From Zanthoxylum bungeanum (Eukaryota > Streptophyta > Magnoliopsida > Sapindales > Rutaceae): 64,000 nt of DNA. The notes beneath the pieces are model-generated. The model did not search any database, was not told the origin of the DNA, and saw only the letters and a program-made list of their open reading frames with translations. The stretch covers positions 62,001 to 126,000 of the forward strand of contig SKCR01017726.1 of the NCBI GenBank assembly GCA_019454045.1. The letters run 5' to 3'. The position numbers were made by a program, and so were the translations under genes. Positions 11,330 through 22,384 of the stretch are shown one piece after another (positions within the stretch are counted from its first letter, which is position 1; the number at the start of each line of letters is the position of its first letter).

Positions 11330-11760
11330 AGAACGAATGCAACCCCGATCCATCTAACAAACTAACTCTAAGGGAATGTACCCTCCTTATGCCACCAACA
11401 TGGCCTCGGTGGAACGAATGCAGCCTCAAGCCATCAAATAAACTAACCATAAGGAATGTACCCTACTTGTGCCACTAACATGGCCACATCGAAACGAATG
11501 CAGTCCTGAGCCATCAAATTACCACGGCCTTAGTGGTACGAAAGAAGACCCAAACCAACAAATTACCACGGTCTCGGCGGTATGAAAGCAGATCCGAGCC
11601 ATCAAATTTCTACGCCCTCGACGGTACGAAATTAGACTCAAGCCATCAAATTTCTATGACCTCGGTGGTACGAAAGCAGACCTGAGCCATCAAGTTTCTA
11701 CGACCTCGGTGGTACGAAAACTGACCCAAACCATCAAATTTCTTTCCAAGACTTAACCGC
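11330..11760. repeat. T1 minisatellite, units of about 44 bp
   Basis: The motif 'cctcggyggtacgaaa.cagac..gagccatcaaattt' recurs, with 'ggtacgaa' at 11623, 11667 and 11711, giving 44-bp spacing. More diverged copies extend left. It is homologous to the units of about 45 bp at 57541-57720 in T2. Such arrays between the coding part and the 3' LTR are known for Tat/Ogre-type elements. Confidence 0.75.
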
Positions 11761-12483
11761 AATGGAAGATTTTCAACCTCCGGAAATCACCATGAGACCG
11801 AAAATAGCGTCCTACTTCAAGTCATCCGCCAAAAACAAAATCAAGATAAAAAAAATAAGACAAACAAAACGAGGGTGACTTAACATATACCCCGCACTGA
11901 CCCAAAAGAAACAACATAGGAGCCTGAGACAGCGTCCTGCCCCATGCTACCAAAATAATAATTTTGAATCTTACAGCCCAATGTCCCAGTAAACCGAGCT
12001 ACGAATCGAAGGGGTGGCCAAATGGGTTGGCCAGACGCCACAGGGGCATTCTCCATAAATTCCTTCACAAAAATCAGAAGCCAATTCCTCAGACCGGACT
12101 CCAAGCATGCCCCAATTTTTATCATTTTCCCAAGGCCGAAAAGCTCCACATGTTCCAATTCTTCCCATGCCCCCAATTGGGTAGGATCCTCGGGTCGGGG
12201 GTCAGCCGACTCAATTTCAACCCCATCATCTTCTATTTCAGCTTTAGATAGTAGCAAAACAACTTAATCTGACCCAAAGCGATTCCTTGGAAACAGTGGC
12301 AAAACAACTTATAGATGTCTTCTGACTTCCGCAAACCATCCCAATCCCCTCCCGGGTTGGGAATTTCAGCTTTAGATAGTAACATGACATGGTCGCCATT
12401 TACTTCATCATAAAGGCCTCTCTAAGATCACATGATAGTTGCTCATGCAATCTATTAAGGTAAAATCCAACATAATGATCCCG

Positions 12484-12651
12484 CTATTGTGAACATAAGT
12501 TTTTCCCCCTCTTCTCCCGTCTTCTTGAAGGTTTGGGTCGCCTTCTTTTTTTCTGAGCATTTTCTATTTCATTTTTCATGGTTTCTTCTATTTTCTCTAT
12601 CCATTCTGTTGTTGAAGCCTTTGAAGATCTGTGATTCTTGTCTCCTGCCAT
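12484..12651 (-). pseudogene. T1 gag N-terminal remnant
   Basis: The 55-codon frame starts MAGDKNHRSSKASTTEW and parallels the T2 gag start MAEGGNHQSSGNSAADW. Both continue with a helical, charged 'EKI.E...K' segment. After about 25 residues it turns into a lysine/arginine-rich run (QKKRRRPKPSRRREKRGK) and stops. The Retrotrans_gag domain and zinc knuckle of T2 are missing, so it cannot form particles. It sits just inside the PBS, the normal gag position. An upstream in-frame ATG at 12702 would add 17 residues from the LTR border but has no counterpart start in T2. Confidence 0.6.
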
Positions 12652-12682
12652 CGCCTTAGTGTGTTTGCTGCTTCTTACATCG

Positions 12683-12702
12683 TTCCCCACAGACAACACC
12701 AA
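12683..12702 (-). other. T1 primer-binding site (decayed)
   Basis: The minus strand reads TGGTGTTGTCTGTGGGGA next to the LTR end. T2 has TGGCGCCGTCTGTGGGGA at the same place, so T1 differs by C-to-T changes at its CpG/GC sites, as expected from methylation decay. Confidence 0.7.
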
Positions 12703-13740
12703 CTATTGATGACTTTTTTCGTTTCAGGGGTAATTCGGGAAAAACCACTCCTCGAACAAACTTCCATCAACTGTGAATTTATTTGTTTTGTTGGGAACCA
12801 AATGAAAACATGGAAAAAGATAAAATACACACAGATAAATAAAGGATTTAACGTGGTTCGACGAAATGGATCCAACCTACGTCCATGGGCACAAGGAAAA
12901 AGAAAGCTTTTATTACTGGCTCGGGTATGACCGACCTCTTTTGTTTCTCTAGCTCGAGATTATTTTCTCTCTATTACAAGTTACAAGTGTTTGTGAATGA
13001 AATTGCTCAACTCTTTACAAAGAACTCTCAGCCTCATTGTGTTCGTGACGTCAGCGATGTTGCTAAACTATTATTGCATGGGCTCTCTTACCAAATTACC
13101 ATATGGATAATAGCTTAGTCGCCTGATACAGCTACGACCTGCCACATGACGCAACTATTCCCAACCACTCAAATCTCATCAAATCATGCTATTTTTTGGT
13201 AACTGTTACACGTTATGCCACAGTGCCAACTTGTATCCATGCGATAACGTGTATCATTAGATAAACTTGTAGCTCTACATCATTCCATCAACCGCTGGCC
13301 TATTTCCATTCTCATCAATGTTTGGGAAGCTCAAACTTTCTATAATGATCAGGGATTTCAACTACTGTTTCACTGTGAGACTAGTGTGGCAAAATGAAAA
13401 TCATGTTTGGAAACATATACTCTCGTGAGATGAGTATCGGTAGATTCTTCGAGAACCTGATATTAGATGTTACGATGTTCCACTCCGGACAGCTCATGGT
13501 ATTTGGGCCGTAACTTTTTCATATGAACTTTGATTTTTATGAATTTTATATCGTCGGAAATCTGAGATCGAGATCTATGACTTTTACATTGAACATTTTT
13601 CTAAATTCGGACCAGAAATGATTCGTAAATACACAACAAAATTCGGATAAATAGTACTTGAGGCCATTCTAGAAAAGTCTCAAAGTTTCTACCAATTTCC
13701 AAACTTTCCTCTACCTTTGACAATTTCACAGAAGCCCAAG

Positions 13741-13748
13741 TATAAAAA
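13741..13748 (+). promoter_or_regulatory. Predicted TATA box of K LTR
   Basis: TATAAAAA followed by GGGGG lies 400 bp into the LTR, directly upstream of a long purine-rich leader, consistent with a U3 of about 0.4 kb. Confidence 0.55.
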
Positions 13749-13784
13749 GGGGGTTACTATTAACATTTCACAAAAAATTGGAAA

Positions 13785-13900
13785 GAATAGAACAGAAGAA
13801 GAAAACGTGAGAAAGAAGAGGAAGAATAAGAAGAGAAGAAGGAGAAGAAGAAATTGGAAATAATAGAAGAAGAAAGAGAGAATAAGGAAGAAGCAAGAAG
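13785..13900 (+). repeat. Purine-rich (GAAGAA) leader tract in K
   Basis: About 115 bp are almost purely A and G, with GAAGAA and GAGAAG words, just downstream of the predicted start site. Plant Gypsy leaders often have such stretches. ORFs through it (13689-13913 minus, 13854-14066 plus) are low-complexity shadows. Confidence 0.6.
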
Positions 13901-14267
13901 ATTTGGCATCCATAAAACCCTAGATGATGAGGAAATTCACAAGAAAAGAGGTAAGATCAACTTGACCCAAATTGGATATTGTGGAATTTTGATAAATTGT
14001 GCATATGTAGATATTAATGGTATGTTAGGGGGTTGTATATTGGTAATTGACATGAAGAGAAATTGATTTTAGGATTAAGTGTTCAATTTGTGTTCTTGGA
14101 GATCATAGAGAATTAATGAAGTAATGATAACAATGAGATTAAGAGTATTTGAAAATGATAAAGATGATGTTATATAATGTTTAATTGAGGATTTTTGCTT
14201 ATGTGATTGTTGGGGGGAAACAGAGCAAATTGGGTATGAGAGAATGAAGATTTAGACCAAAATTTGG

Positions 14268-14450
14268 CCTTGCGTCACGACGCAGAAATCCCCACGTCGC
14301 GACGCGTCTGGGAAATTTCCCATAAAAGCTTCTAGTGTAAGTTGCGTCGCGACGCGAAAGGCTCATGCGTCGCGACACGCAAGGTAAAAGTTTGGGCACG
14401 CCTCTGGATGATTCGCGTCGCAACGCGCACTGCCTTGCGTCGTGAATCGT
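14268..14450 (+). repeat. Cluster of GCGTCGCGACGC palindromes in K LTR
   Basis: Perfect or near-perfect copies of the 12-bp palindrome occur about six times: near 14271 (gcgtcacgacgc), 14295, 14344, 14367, 14417 and 14437. The spacers vary, so this is a motif cluster and not a tandem repeat. It is strongly CpG-rich compared with the surrounding sequence. Confidence 0.75.
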
Positions 14451-15767
14451 GGATAAATAATTGCCCAAATCAGTTTCAAGCCATCCCAGTTTCACCCGAA
14501 CACGTTAGAGGCTACCCTATAAGTCTCGTACCAACCCGTATGTATAAATTACGTCATAATATACGTATTATGCCTCAGAGTGATAGCCCTTATTTGAATA
14601 GGAAAATTTAGCTTGATTCTGATCTATACATTCTTAGTCCATTTTCTAATCGAAATTATCGATGATAGATCATCGCAAGAACCACAAGTTATTTAGTAAA
14701 GTGATGAAAGGCTAACGGAACTTCAACACAGTGAATGGACACTTTCTTTTTTGTTGATTTTCATTATATTACTGTATATATCGGACTTATTTTCCGCTCT
14801 TAGGCCATTAGCCGATTTTGTTATCAGTTGTATTTATTTAGCATGTTTTGAGAATGATTTAGAAAAGAAATGTTTTCATAGCATGAGTTCTTAGACTTTT
14901 AGAGGCATGGGGTTTTTATGTAATTTGCTACAGATTGGAATTGATGGACAAAGAACATGTGCACATGTAGAGGACTGGGGGGACGACGATATGTAACGCC
15001 CCAAGACCACCAGTTTCAGGGACAGTAGTGGCATGCTTTGGGGGACGGCGATACGTAACGCCCCCATACGTCAAGTTTTTCAGATATAGACCAGTTTTTC
15101 AGATATCAGGTTTTCAGAAAACAGTTTTCAGAAATCAGATTTTAGAAACGGTTTTCAAAAAACAGATATTTCAGAAATGGTTTTTAGTATAGATCTTTCA
15201 GTTACAAGTTTACAAAAAAGCATACTGTAAGACACAGAAACCGGTGACGCTGTTCTAGGCTCGCGGCCTAGTTGGGAGTACGAAATAACATGGAGTCGCC
15301 ACCCGGTGTGACCCGGGAAAATGTGATTTAAGGCCGCACTCACCCCTCGCAAGGGAAGACCTCAAACCGTTGGGTTCGGAATGGTCTCTTACTTATGCCA
15401 CTTGTAATGAAGGATTTATGTAATAATTTAATCAAGTTTAAGTAACACTTATTTCCAAGAGGATCATGCTTCTAAATTCACATGCATACATCAACAAGTT
15501 CATCACAGCATGCAACATCTAATGAACATTTCTCAATCATCTGATATGGAAAACTAGAACAACCTAATCATGCTTGAGTACTATCTCATGAACATATTAA
15601 CCAAATAACATACTAACAGCCTAATCATGCTTGAATATCATCCCAAGAACACATAGAATGGATAAATGCAGGAATACAAATAATATGATTGGCTACATAA
15701 TACAAGAAAGATCAGCCAAGAGGCAATTATGCATGAATATGATGAGACAAACTCAGTTCAGTGTGTG

Positions 15768-16095
15768 CGCGTTCATGTAGCGTTCGTAAACGCGTTCGAA
15801 CGGTAAACAGAAGGTTCGCGTTCGTGTAGCTTTTGATAACACGTTCGAACGGTACCAGACCTGATGATACAAAATGCATGCGCGTCCGAGTAGCGTTCGT
15901 AAAACGTGTTCGAACGGTAAACAGAAGATTCACGTTCGTATAGCATTCGAGAACGCATTCGAACAGGACCAGACCTGATGCATGATAAGACCAAGAAAGT
16001 GCGTGTGCGTTCGCGTAGCGTTTGTAAAACGCGTTCGAACGGGAAACAGAAGGTTCGTGTTCGTATAGCGTTCGAGAACGCGTTCGAACGGAAAC
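15768..16095 (-). repeat. CGTTCGAACG palindrome cluster in S copy B
   Basis: Three dimeric units as in copy A, with palindromes near 15791, 15844, 15911, 15956, 16030 and 16080; some are mutated (for example acgttcgaacgg, gcattcgaacag). Spacers carry 'accagacctgatg'. Confidence 0.8.
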
Positions 16096-16139
16096 ATACC
16101 TGATGCATGCAACACAAAGAATAAAGACAATAACGTCAA

Positions 16140-16475
16140 GCTCAGTATGTCCGATTGAACATATCTTGCATTCAACCGAACACACATCAACCGGTGCGGC
16201 AAAGCATTGTGGTAAAGGGCTTTAACCCCTCCCAATATGGGATCTTTCATTGCACTTACTAAGCCCATACGCTCGATTGAATCATGCATACAAAGAACTA
16301 AAAACAATAATATCAAACTTAGTATGCTCGATTGAACGTATCTTGCATTCAACCGAACACACATCAACCGGCGTGGCAAAACATCGTGGTAAAGGGCTTT
16401 AACCCCTCCCAATAAGGGATCTTTCATTGCATTTACTAAGCCCATGCGCTCGATTGAATCATGCATAAATAAGCA
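16140..16475 (-). repeat. Two tandem copies of a 179-bp block in S copy B
   Basis: 'agtatg.tcgattgaac.tatcttgcattcaaccgaa' occurs at 16143 and 16322. Each is followed by 'aaagggctttaacccctcccaata.ggatctttcattg' and 'actaagcccat.cgctcgattgaatcatgcat'. ORFs here (15930-16541 minus) derive from this repetition. Confidence 0.8.
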
Positions 16476-17495
16476 ACATGCAGAATTCAAATAACGAACA
16501 ATAAATAAATCAAAGCAACATAAAACAAAAGAATGTGCCATTTACTCAAGTGGTACGTGGAGTTGTATCCCGAGTACAAATCATACTACCGTCCATTCGG
16601 AATCGGCTATGAAATTTATGTCCAGGTTTCCATACTATATACCACAAGAGACGACACTTTTCCATTCATCCAATACCCACAACACACATCATACACAAAC
16701 AAGATTCAACAAATAATTAAAATACAGTCAAAATAACAAAAATCAAATAAAGATGAGTGTGAAAAGTACCCTCAGGTCTAACCTTTTAAATCACCTCTCG
16801 GATGTACGGCACACGATCGTCGGAAGGGTGGATGCTCCGCAACTCTTCCGGTTCATTGGTTCACTGCTCTCGTTCGTTGTCTCACTGTTTGGAGTCGTCG
16901 TCTCCGTCTTTTGCTGCTACTTTTGACTCCGATTTGCTCATGTTTTCCTGCTGTTTGGTCTCCGTTTTGCTCCTGTTTTCTCTGTATTCTGCTCACTGTT
17001 TCAGGTCTATTAGTGGACTGTTTTTGCATTTTTTAGGGGAGTTTGGGTTGCTGTTTTTTATGTTACTGCTTTTAAGGTTTTTAGGGAATGTTTTAAGAGG
17101 ATTTTGCTGCTGTTTTCGGGGGAAAATGGGCTGCTGTTTTCGGGGGAAAATGGGCTGCTGTTTGGGGGTACTTTAGCGGCTGTTCGGGGCGTGTTTGGAC
17201 TGCTGTTTGGGGGTATATTTTTCGGTGATGTGTGGAGGTTTAGGGGGCTGCTATTTTCGGTTATGGAGTGGAGGAGATTTGTGAGGTTTATGGACGTGTA
17301 GGGCTGATCGGTTTGTGAAGGTGCTTTTAATGTGAAGGCTTGGGGTTATTTCTTTTGTGTCTTGTGATTTGTGTGAGTTGTGTGTATATTATGTGTATGA
17401 GCTAGGGGAGTGCATGTCTTGGTTAGGGGTTGGAAATTCTTTGCTTCTTTTCTTCAAATGGGCGTGCACTAGGGGGATGCCTTGGAGAGGTGTGG

Positions 17496-17503
17496 TTTAT
17501 ATA
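17496..17503 (-). promoter_or_regulatory. Predicted TATA box of S LTR copy B
   Basis: TATATAAA on the minus strand, conserved in position with copy A (2471-2478). Confidence 0.6.
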
Positions 17504-17819
17504 GAGAGAGGCTAGGGCTTCACCTTGTCTCACAAGGAATGGGATTTTGGCATTAAAGAGAGGATTTGATTTGGTGTTGGACAAGGAAAGCAAAGGATTT
17601 GAGGGGGGACAAATTTGGTTTAGATTAGGAATACAATATCTTTAATTTGTTATAATTGATTTTAATTAGGCATGACATCTTTTTAGTTTGGTATGTGATT
17701 TTTAGATTTGTTTTGATTTCACCATGTGTTAAATATGTGTTTTAAGTGGGCTTGAGCGTGTGGGCCAAGGCTCGGGCGAATTGGGCTTAATGTGAGGCTA
17801 GCAGCAAAACCAGAATTAC

Positions 17820-17910
17820 CGACACCGTTCGAACGCCTCCTCGAACGCGGCACGAACGCCCGCAATCTGTTTGCCGTTCGAATGCATACACGAACGCAGC
17901 ACGAACGAAA
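17820..17910 (-). repeat. Isolated CGTTCGAACG dimer in U3 of S copy B
   Basis: Two palindrome units (ccgttcgaacgcc at about 17826, ccgttcgaatgc at about 17873) lie upstream of the TATA box, matching 1950-2035 of copy A. Confidence 0.65.
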
Positions 17911-18083
17911 ACAGTGAACTTGTGAAATGAATCCGATGACGTACTTATTCTGAATTTCCCTTTCCGACGTCCGTTTCTCGTGACTTAAAAGGTAGTGCCT
18001 CCAAATGAGGCTCATCATAGGGACTTATATGCAAAAATGCAGTGCCTACACATACTTTCAAAAGCAGATTTCAGAAAGATAAG

Positions 18084-18769
18084 TTTTATAAAAGAGAGTT
18101 CAGACAAAGTTTTCAGGAAAAAAAATATAAAAAAATTCTCATATAAAAATATTTCTGGAACTTGGGTTTTAGAACCAAATATTTTTACATCAGTATTTCA
18201 ATTTTTGTCTATACGATCTAACCCCCACTCTCAGTTTCCTTATTTCGCAGCTATTCTCGGAGGACAAGCTCGAGAGGACGGATACTGATGTAGTCACTTG
18301 GGAATGGAGTCCATTAGTTTAAGTCAAAAAGTGAGAGTCCAGTCAGAGACAAGTAAAAGTTATGTATTAGTCATCGGCTGTAATAGTCATTATAAAAGTA
18401 AGTGTTATTGAGTACAATCATTAAAAGAGAGTTCAGACAAAGTTTTCAGGAAAAAAAAAAGAGTTCTCATATAAAGATATTTCTGGAACTTGGGTTTTAG
18501 AACCAAATGTTTTTACATCACTATTTCAATTTTCGTCCACTCACTTAGATCGTACAACGATCTAACCCCCCACTCTCAGTTTCCTTGTTTCACAGGTATT
18601 CTCGGAGGAAACGCTCGGGAGGACGGATACTGATGCAGTCACTAGGGAATGAAGTCCATCAGTTCAAGTCAAAAGAGTGAGAGTCCAGTCAGAGACAAGT
18701 AAAAATTATGTATTTGTCCTTGGTTGTAATAGTCATTGTAAAAGTAAGTGTTATTGAGTACATTCATTA
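18084..18769 (+). repeat. Tandem duplication of about 340 bp near the 3' end of K
   Basis: The run from 'aaagagagttcagacaaag' to 'taagtgttattgagtac' occurs twice (about 18085-18421 and 18422-18769). Both include 'ctcggaggac.agctcg.gaggacggatactgatg' with few differences. Confidence 0.8.
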
Positions 18770-19451
18770 ATGTTGAGTTTGTATGTTGTGTTTTTAAGCT
18801 TGGGCTACGGTCTCATACTTGAGATATTTAAATACAAAAAAGAATATCAGTATTTGTTCATGGTTAGAAAGTCAGAGGCTTATAGGATTAGTACGGCCTA
18901 TCATATGCCGGTAACATCTCCCGAATCGAGGATGTTACACTTTCGTTTAAGTCTTACGTCTCCCATCTAAGAACACAATGTTGCAACCCCTACCAACATC
19001 TTTGGGTCGGTCAATCGGAACATGTAACATCCTTCATTGTATCTACCAACAGATCGGGTCGGTGCATTGAGACTCACGGTGCTTAGTCTAACTTCCTCTT
19101 TTCCTCGATCAGGTCTGTTCTACTGAGTCGATTCTGATTTCAGAGGCTGACACGAGGCTCTGAATACCGAGTCTGATGCTGATGTTGCTCTGAGAGTGAT
19201 GTTGGGTCGTACCTGACCACATCGGGTCAATCTTCACAAACATTCCAGTGCGGTTGAGTCTGATACTTTCTTATCAGGTCGGATCGGTTTTCCAACCTAT
19301 CATGTGGTTCTGCCCCGGGTTGCTTCTCTGCACCTCAGACTCGGGCCCCTCTGTCTGACCTCTCATCCTCATGAGGACCTTGGGCTTTATCTGCCAAGTG
19401 TAAAACTCACTATACTCTTCTTTAGGATTCTGACTTCTAAGGGGTTGAAAA

Positions 19452-21850
19452 TACTACAAGAAATTATACTTTTTATATCGAAAATTTAGTGGTGAAATGA
19501 ATTTCGCCTCTAATAATAGATATTTTTATTGGTGAAATTGAATTTCGCCATTAAAATATGACTTTTAGTTGCGAAATTCAATTTCGCCACTAAATTAGTC
19601 AGTTTTAGTGAGATATTTGGGGGCTTTTTTTTTTTTACGGCCTTCTTGTTTTTTTTTTCGCACTGAAAACGTCCCACCTTCATCAAAAACTTCATCTTCA
19701 TCTCATCACATTAAAAAATCCACGGATTCAACTCTTCAGCTCTTAACTCACAACAAAGAACAATATAAAAAAATTTGCGTGTTATTTCATTTTCTCTTGA
19801 CAACAACCCATTTGTACTTTGCCATTTGTCGCCTTTGTACTAGAAGAAGCTCTGGTACCAGCTCACCCTCAAGCTCGAACATCGTTATCTTTCAGGTGTG
19901 CGTCTATTTCTATTTCCACAATTTGGTTTTTCTGGGTTTTGAGTTTATTTCTCTAGATGGCCTGGCCCTGTATTGATGATGTACCAAAGGATATACAACA
20001 ACAGCTGGCTATTCCTAATTGGAACCAGCCGATCAAATTGCTTGGCTATATGTCTATTTTGCCTAAAGAACCTAATTTGGTTAATTGAGTTTGATTATTT
20101 TTGGTTATATGCAATAGCACAAGGGGTTGATTCAATAAGGTGTCCTGAGACTGAGATGGCTGGAATCATGTCCAGCGGAGAGAGATCGTGGAGGAACCGG
20201 TGACATATGTAATTGAAGACACGATTTATGTTTCTGTTTTATTGTAAGCTATTGTGTCATTTTTACATATTGAAAATGCTTTGTTGTGGTAATAGATAAG
20301 GTGTTTGTGTTTTTGTCACAGAGACCTTATGAAATATGCTGTCGAGTTATGCTCAAGATCTGTTCAGGAAGCAAAGTAAGTTTTCTTCTTTTTCTTCTCT
20401 ATTATATGTTTTTGTTCACATGTTATGCCAACAATATATTGTATACTTCCTGGTTTGTGTGCTCAAAGTTGTTTTGGTGCTTTCCCTAAAAACAAGTAAG
20501 CAATTAGCTAAAATGGATATGTTGCTTGCTAAATTTTGGGCTGGCTGTTGCTTTCTAATTTTTTTTTAAACATTATTAGTTTTTTTTTATTATTATTATT
20601 ATTATGTAACCCTACCCTATATCTATTTAGAAATTGTTGGCTGATAAAGGAATTTGAATGTGTCTTCTGTCTTTGTAAATCTCTATTATTGTTGGTGCCT
20701 GTAGTAATATTTTTGTAGCATAAAAGTTCCTCTTTTCCCTCCTCATTTGGCTCTTTCCTCCTATAAATAAAATTTTATTTGTTGTCATATTTTGAAATTA
20801 TTGAATATAGATATCTAATAATGAAAGAAGGGTCATCCTAGGGTACTGGTGCTTTTGGAAATTAGGTCTGTTAAAGTCCTGATGTTTGTGTGAATATGAG
20901 GGTCATTTCATTTTAGTAATTAAGATTGATGATCTAGACCTTCAACTTTATTAAATTGTATTTAATGTAACTTGAAAAGTTATTTTCCTCACATGTTATT
21001 AATATAAAATTTCCAATGCAGCATATAAGTGAAGTGAATTCTCCTAATCGGAAAAAATAAAAGATGTTTGCTTGCGTGGATACCAAGTCTATTGCAAGAA
21101 TTACGCACGAAATGGTAAAATTTTATTATCAGTAGGCGTGTTATTTTATTTCTTGAATTTTTCTCATTTATTCATTTTTAATTTTTTTCAACTTAATATT
21201 AGTTTTTGTTTATCTATTGATATGCGATTAATATACACTGATATAATTATTTTCATATAAATACAGATAAGATAACTATTTTGTGGTTAAAAAAATAGTC
21301 GACAAATGAGAAGTTGGTTCATTCGATGAATGGTTTCGTTGATAACCTTCACCATATATTCAAAGTCTTTTTTGTAGTTTGGATATAGAATGTAAATTTA
21401 GATGTGAGATGAAACCAATATCTTTTGATTTTTGAATTGTAATTAGTTGATCATTTGTATGTTTTAATGTTAGAACATAATATATTTTTTTGCTTGTAAA
21501 TACAAATATTCTATTTATATATATTAATGTATTAAAACTTATGTTTTGTATCATTTTAGAATATAAAATATCTTATGCTATAAAATGCTTTTGAAATATA
21601 ATTACTCAAGGTACACTTTAGAATTTACCTAATTTTGACATTAAAAATAATTACTTTCAGCGGCGAAATGAATTTTGCCACTGAAAGTGCACTTTTTTCG
21701 CCATTAAAAATTTACTTTTAGTGGTGAAATGAATTTCGCCACTAACGGTGCTAAATTTTAGTGGCGAAATTTTTTTCACCACTAATACATTTTGTCGTAT
21801 TTTTATTGACGAAAATTAATTTCGTCACTAAAATCAATTTTGTTGTAGTG
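19452..21850. mobile_element. CACTA-like (En/Spm) non-autonomous transposon
   Basis: Termini are tactacaagaaa (expected CACTACAAGAAA, first base mutated) and ttgttgtagtg. Both ends carry subterminal arrays of the motif 'tagtggcgaaat.aatttcgccac.aa' (about 19490-19615 and 21655-21840), as in CACTA elements. It splits the T1 right LTR. The flanks carry a short A-rich duplication (about gaa), and the limits are uncertain by two bases. No TNPD-like transposase is visible. The middle has gene-like exon and splice-site features, so it may carry captured host sequence. Confidence 0.75.
20322..20374 (+). pseudogene. Possible captured exon inside the CACTA element
   Basis: A stretch is bordered by an acceptor-like 'tttttgtcacag' and a donor-like GTAAGT. 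Two frames are open through it (RPYEICCRVMLKICSGSK and DLMKYAVELCSRSVQEAK), and I cannot tell which, if either, was coding. Other gene-like parts lie upstream (ATG at 19957, then [17 protein letters not shown]) separated by T-rich, intron-like sequence. The parent gene was not recognised. The arrangement suits transduplication (Pack-CACTA), but chance splice-like signals in AT-rich DNA are common. Confidence 0.25.
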
Positions 21851-21871
21851 GAAACCACCATCAACAAATTG

Positions 21872-22384
21872 CAAATCGTTATTGGAATAATTTACTATTG
21901 ATTCTAATTACGCTTCCCAATTTATGAGACAATATTACTTTTTGTCCACACATAAAAGGGAAAATGAAAGAGAGAAAACGATAATTCCGTCCCTAATAAT
22001 TATCACTTTTATCATTAAGGTCTCTAATTTTTTTTATTTTTTTTTATTCCGTACTGGGTTATTATTTTAATGTTAAAAACTGTTAAAGAAGGATCAGTGT
22101 GATTTTAACATACAAATTCTTCCTCAACTTTCAATTTATGTAATAGAATGAATATAATTGTAAATGCTTCAAAAATATGTTTTCTTTTAAGTATCATGTG
22201 ATTATTAAAGATCTAAGTGATAAAATAAGAAATATTTGGGATCTAAATGTTATTCTAAAAAAAACTGCCAATACGAAAACTGATCGCAAATCATTACATA
22301 TAACGGCGAGAAATTGCCGATTAATATTTGTTTTACACATATTGCTACTGAGCCGATCCTGTTTCACAAAAACAAGTGATTTAG
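21872..22384. other. No recognisable gene
   Basis: AT-rich sequence with one 72-codon plus ORF (22177-22395) lacking any domain. Nothing else could be supported. Confidence 0.5.

Larger units (their letters stand above)
15226..18050 (-). mobile_element. Solo LTR of family S, copy B (2825 bp)
   Basis: It starts TGTAAGACACAG and ends GTGCCTACA on the plus strand, with a perfect 5-bp target duplication catac (15221-15225 and 18051-18055). It is the reverse complement of S copy A along its length, including the TATA box (17496-17503), the palindrome cluster and the duplicated 179-bp block. It contains no internal retrotransposon sequence. It is nested in K, which is nested in T1. Confidence 0.87.
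13341..18939 (+). mobile_element. K: Del/Tekay-like solo LTR (about 2.77 kb without its nested insert)
   Basis: It is bounded by the perfect target duplication ctttc inside the T1 LTR. It begins TATAATGATCAGG (the expected TG mutated to TA) and ends GGATGTTACA. S copy B (15226-18050) splits it. The TATA box at 13741 indicates plus orientation. No gag, pol or PBS lies inside. The end resembles the fragment at 4966-5477. The terminal imperfect hairpin gtaacatc...gatgttac and 'taacgcccc' motifs (about 14995 and 15057) fit LTRs of Del/Tekay chromoviruses, but the family call is by resemblance only. Confidence 0.75.
9370..21866 (-). mobile_element. T1: non-autonomous Tat-like Gypsy element with nested insertions
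   Basis: The ends are TGTTGACG and CATCAACA, with a 5-bp target duplication aattg (9365-9369 and 21867-21871). The left LTR is 9370-10546. The right LTR is 12703-13340 plus 18945-19451 plus 21851-21866, interrupted by K (with S inside) and by a CACTA-like element. The internal region (10547-12702) is only about 2.2 kb and holds a PBS, a gag N-terminal scrap, minisatellite repeats and a PPT-adjacent hairpin. There is no pol. Features place the 5' end at the right, so it reads on the minus strand. It is related to T2 (53009-61619) in LTR ends, PBS context, gag start and 3' repeats. Confidence 0.85.
12703..21866 (-). repeat. T1 5' LTR (right), split into three pieces
   Basis: The pieces 12703-13340, 18945-19451 and 21851-21866 together give about 1.16 kb and align in order with 9370-10546. 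The starting TG is mutated to TA. The 5-bp duplication ctttc (13336-13340 and 18940-18944) marks the K insertion, and the tail gaaaccaccatcaaca follows the CACTA-like insert. Confidence 0.8.

Noticed and set aside
11530..11760. CRISPR-like regular array
   Set aside because: Units are direct tandem repeats without unique spacers, in a plant retrotransposon.
9370..13340. A short complete element (TRIM/LARD) ending at 13340
   Set aside because: The right LTR continues beyond K at 18945 and 21851; only then do LTR length and the target duplication aattg match.
15930..16541. 203-codon minus ORF
   Set aside because: It is formed by the two 179-bp tandem blocks and the palindrome cluster of S copy B; the peptide is internally repetitive with no domain.
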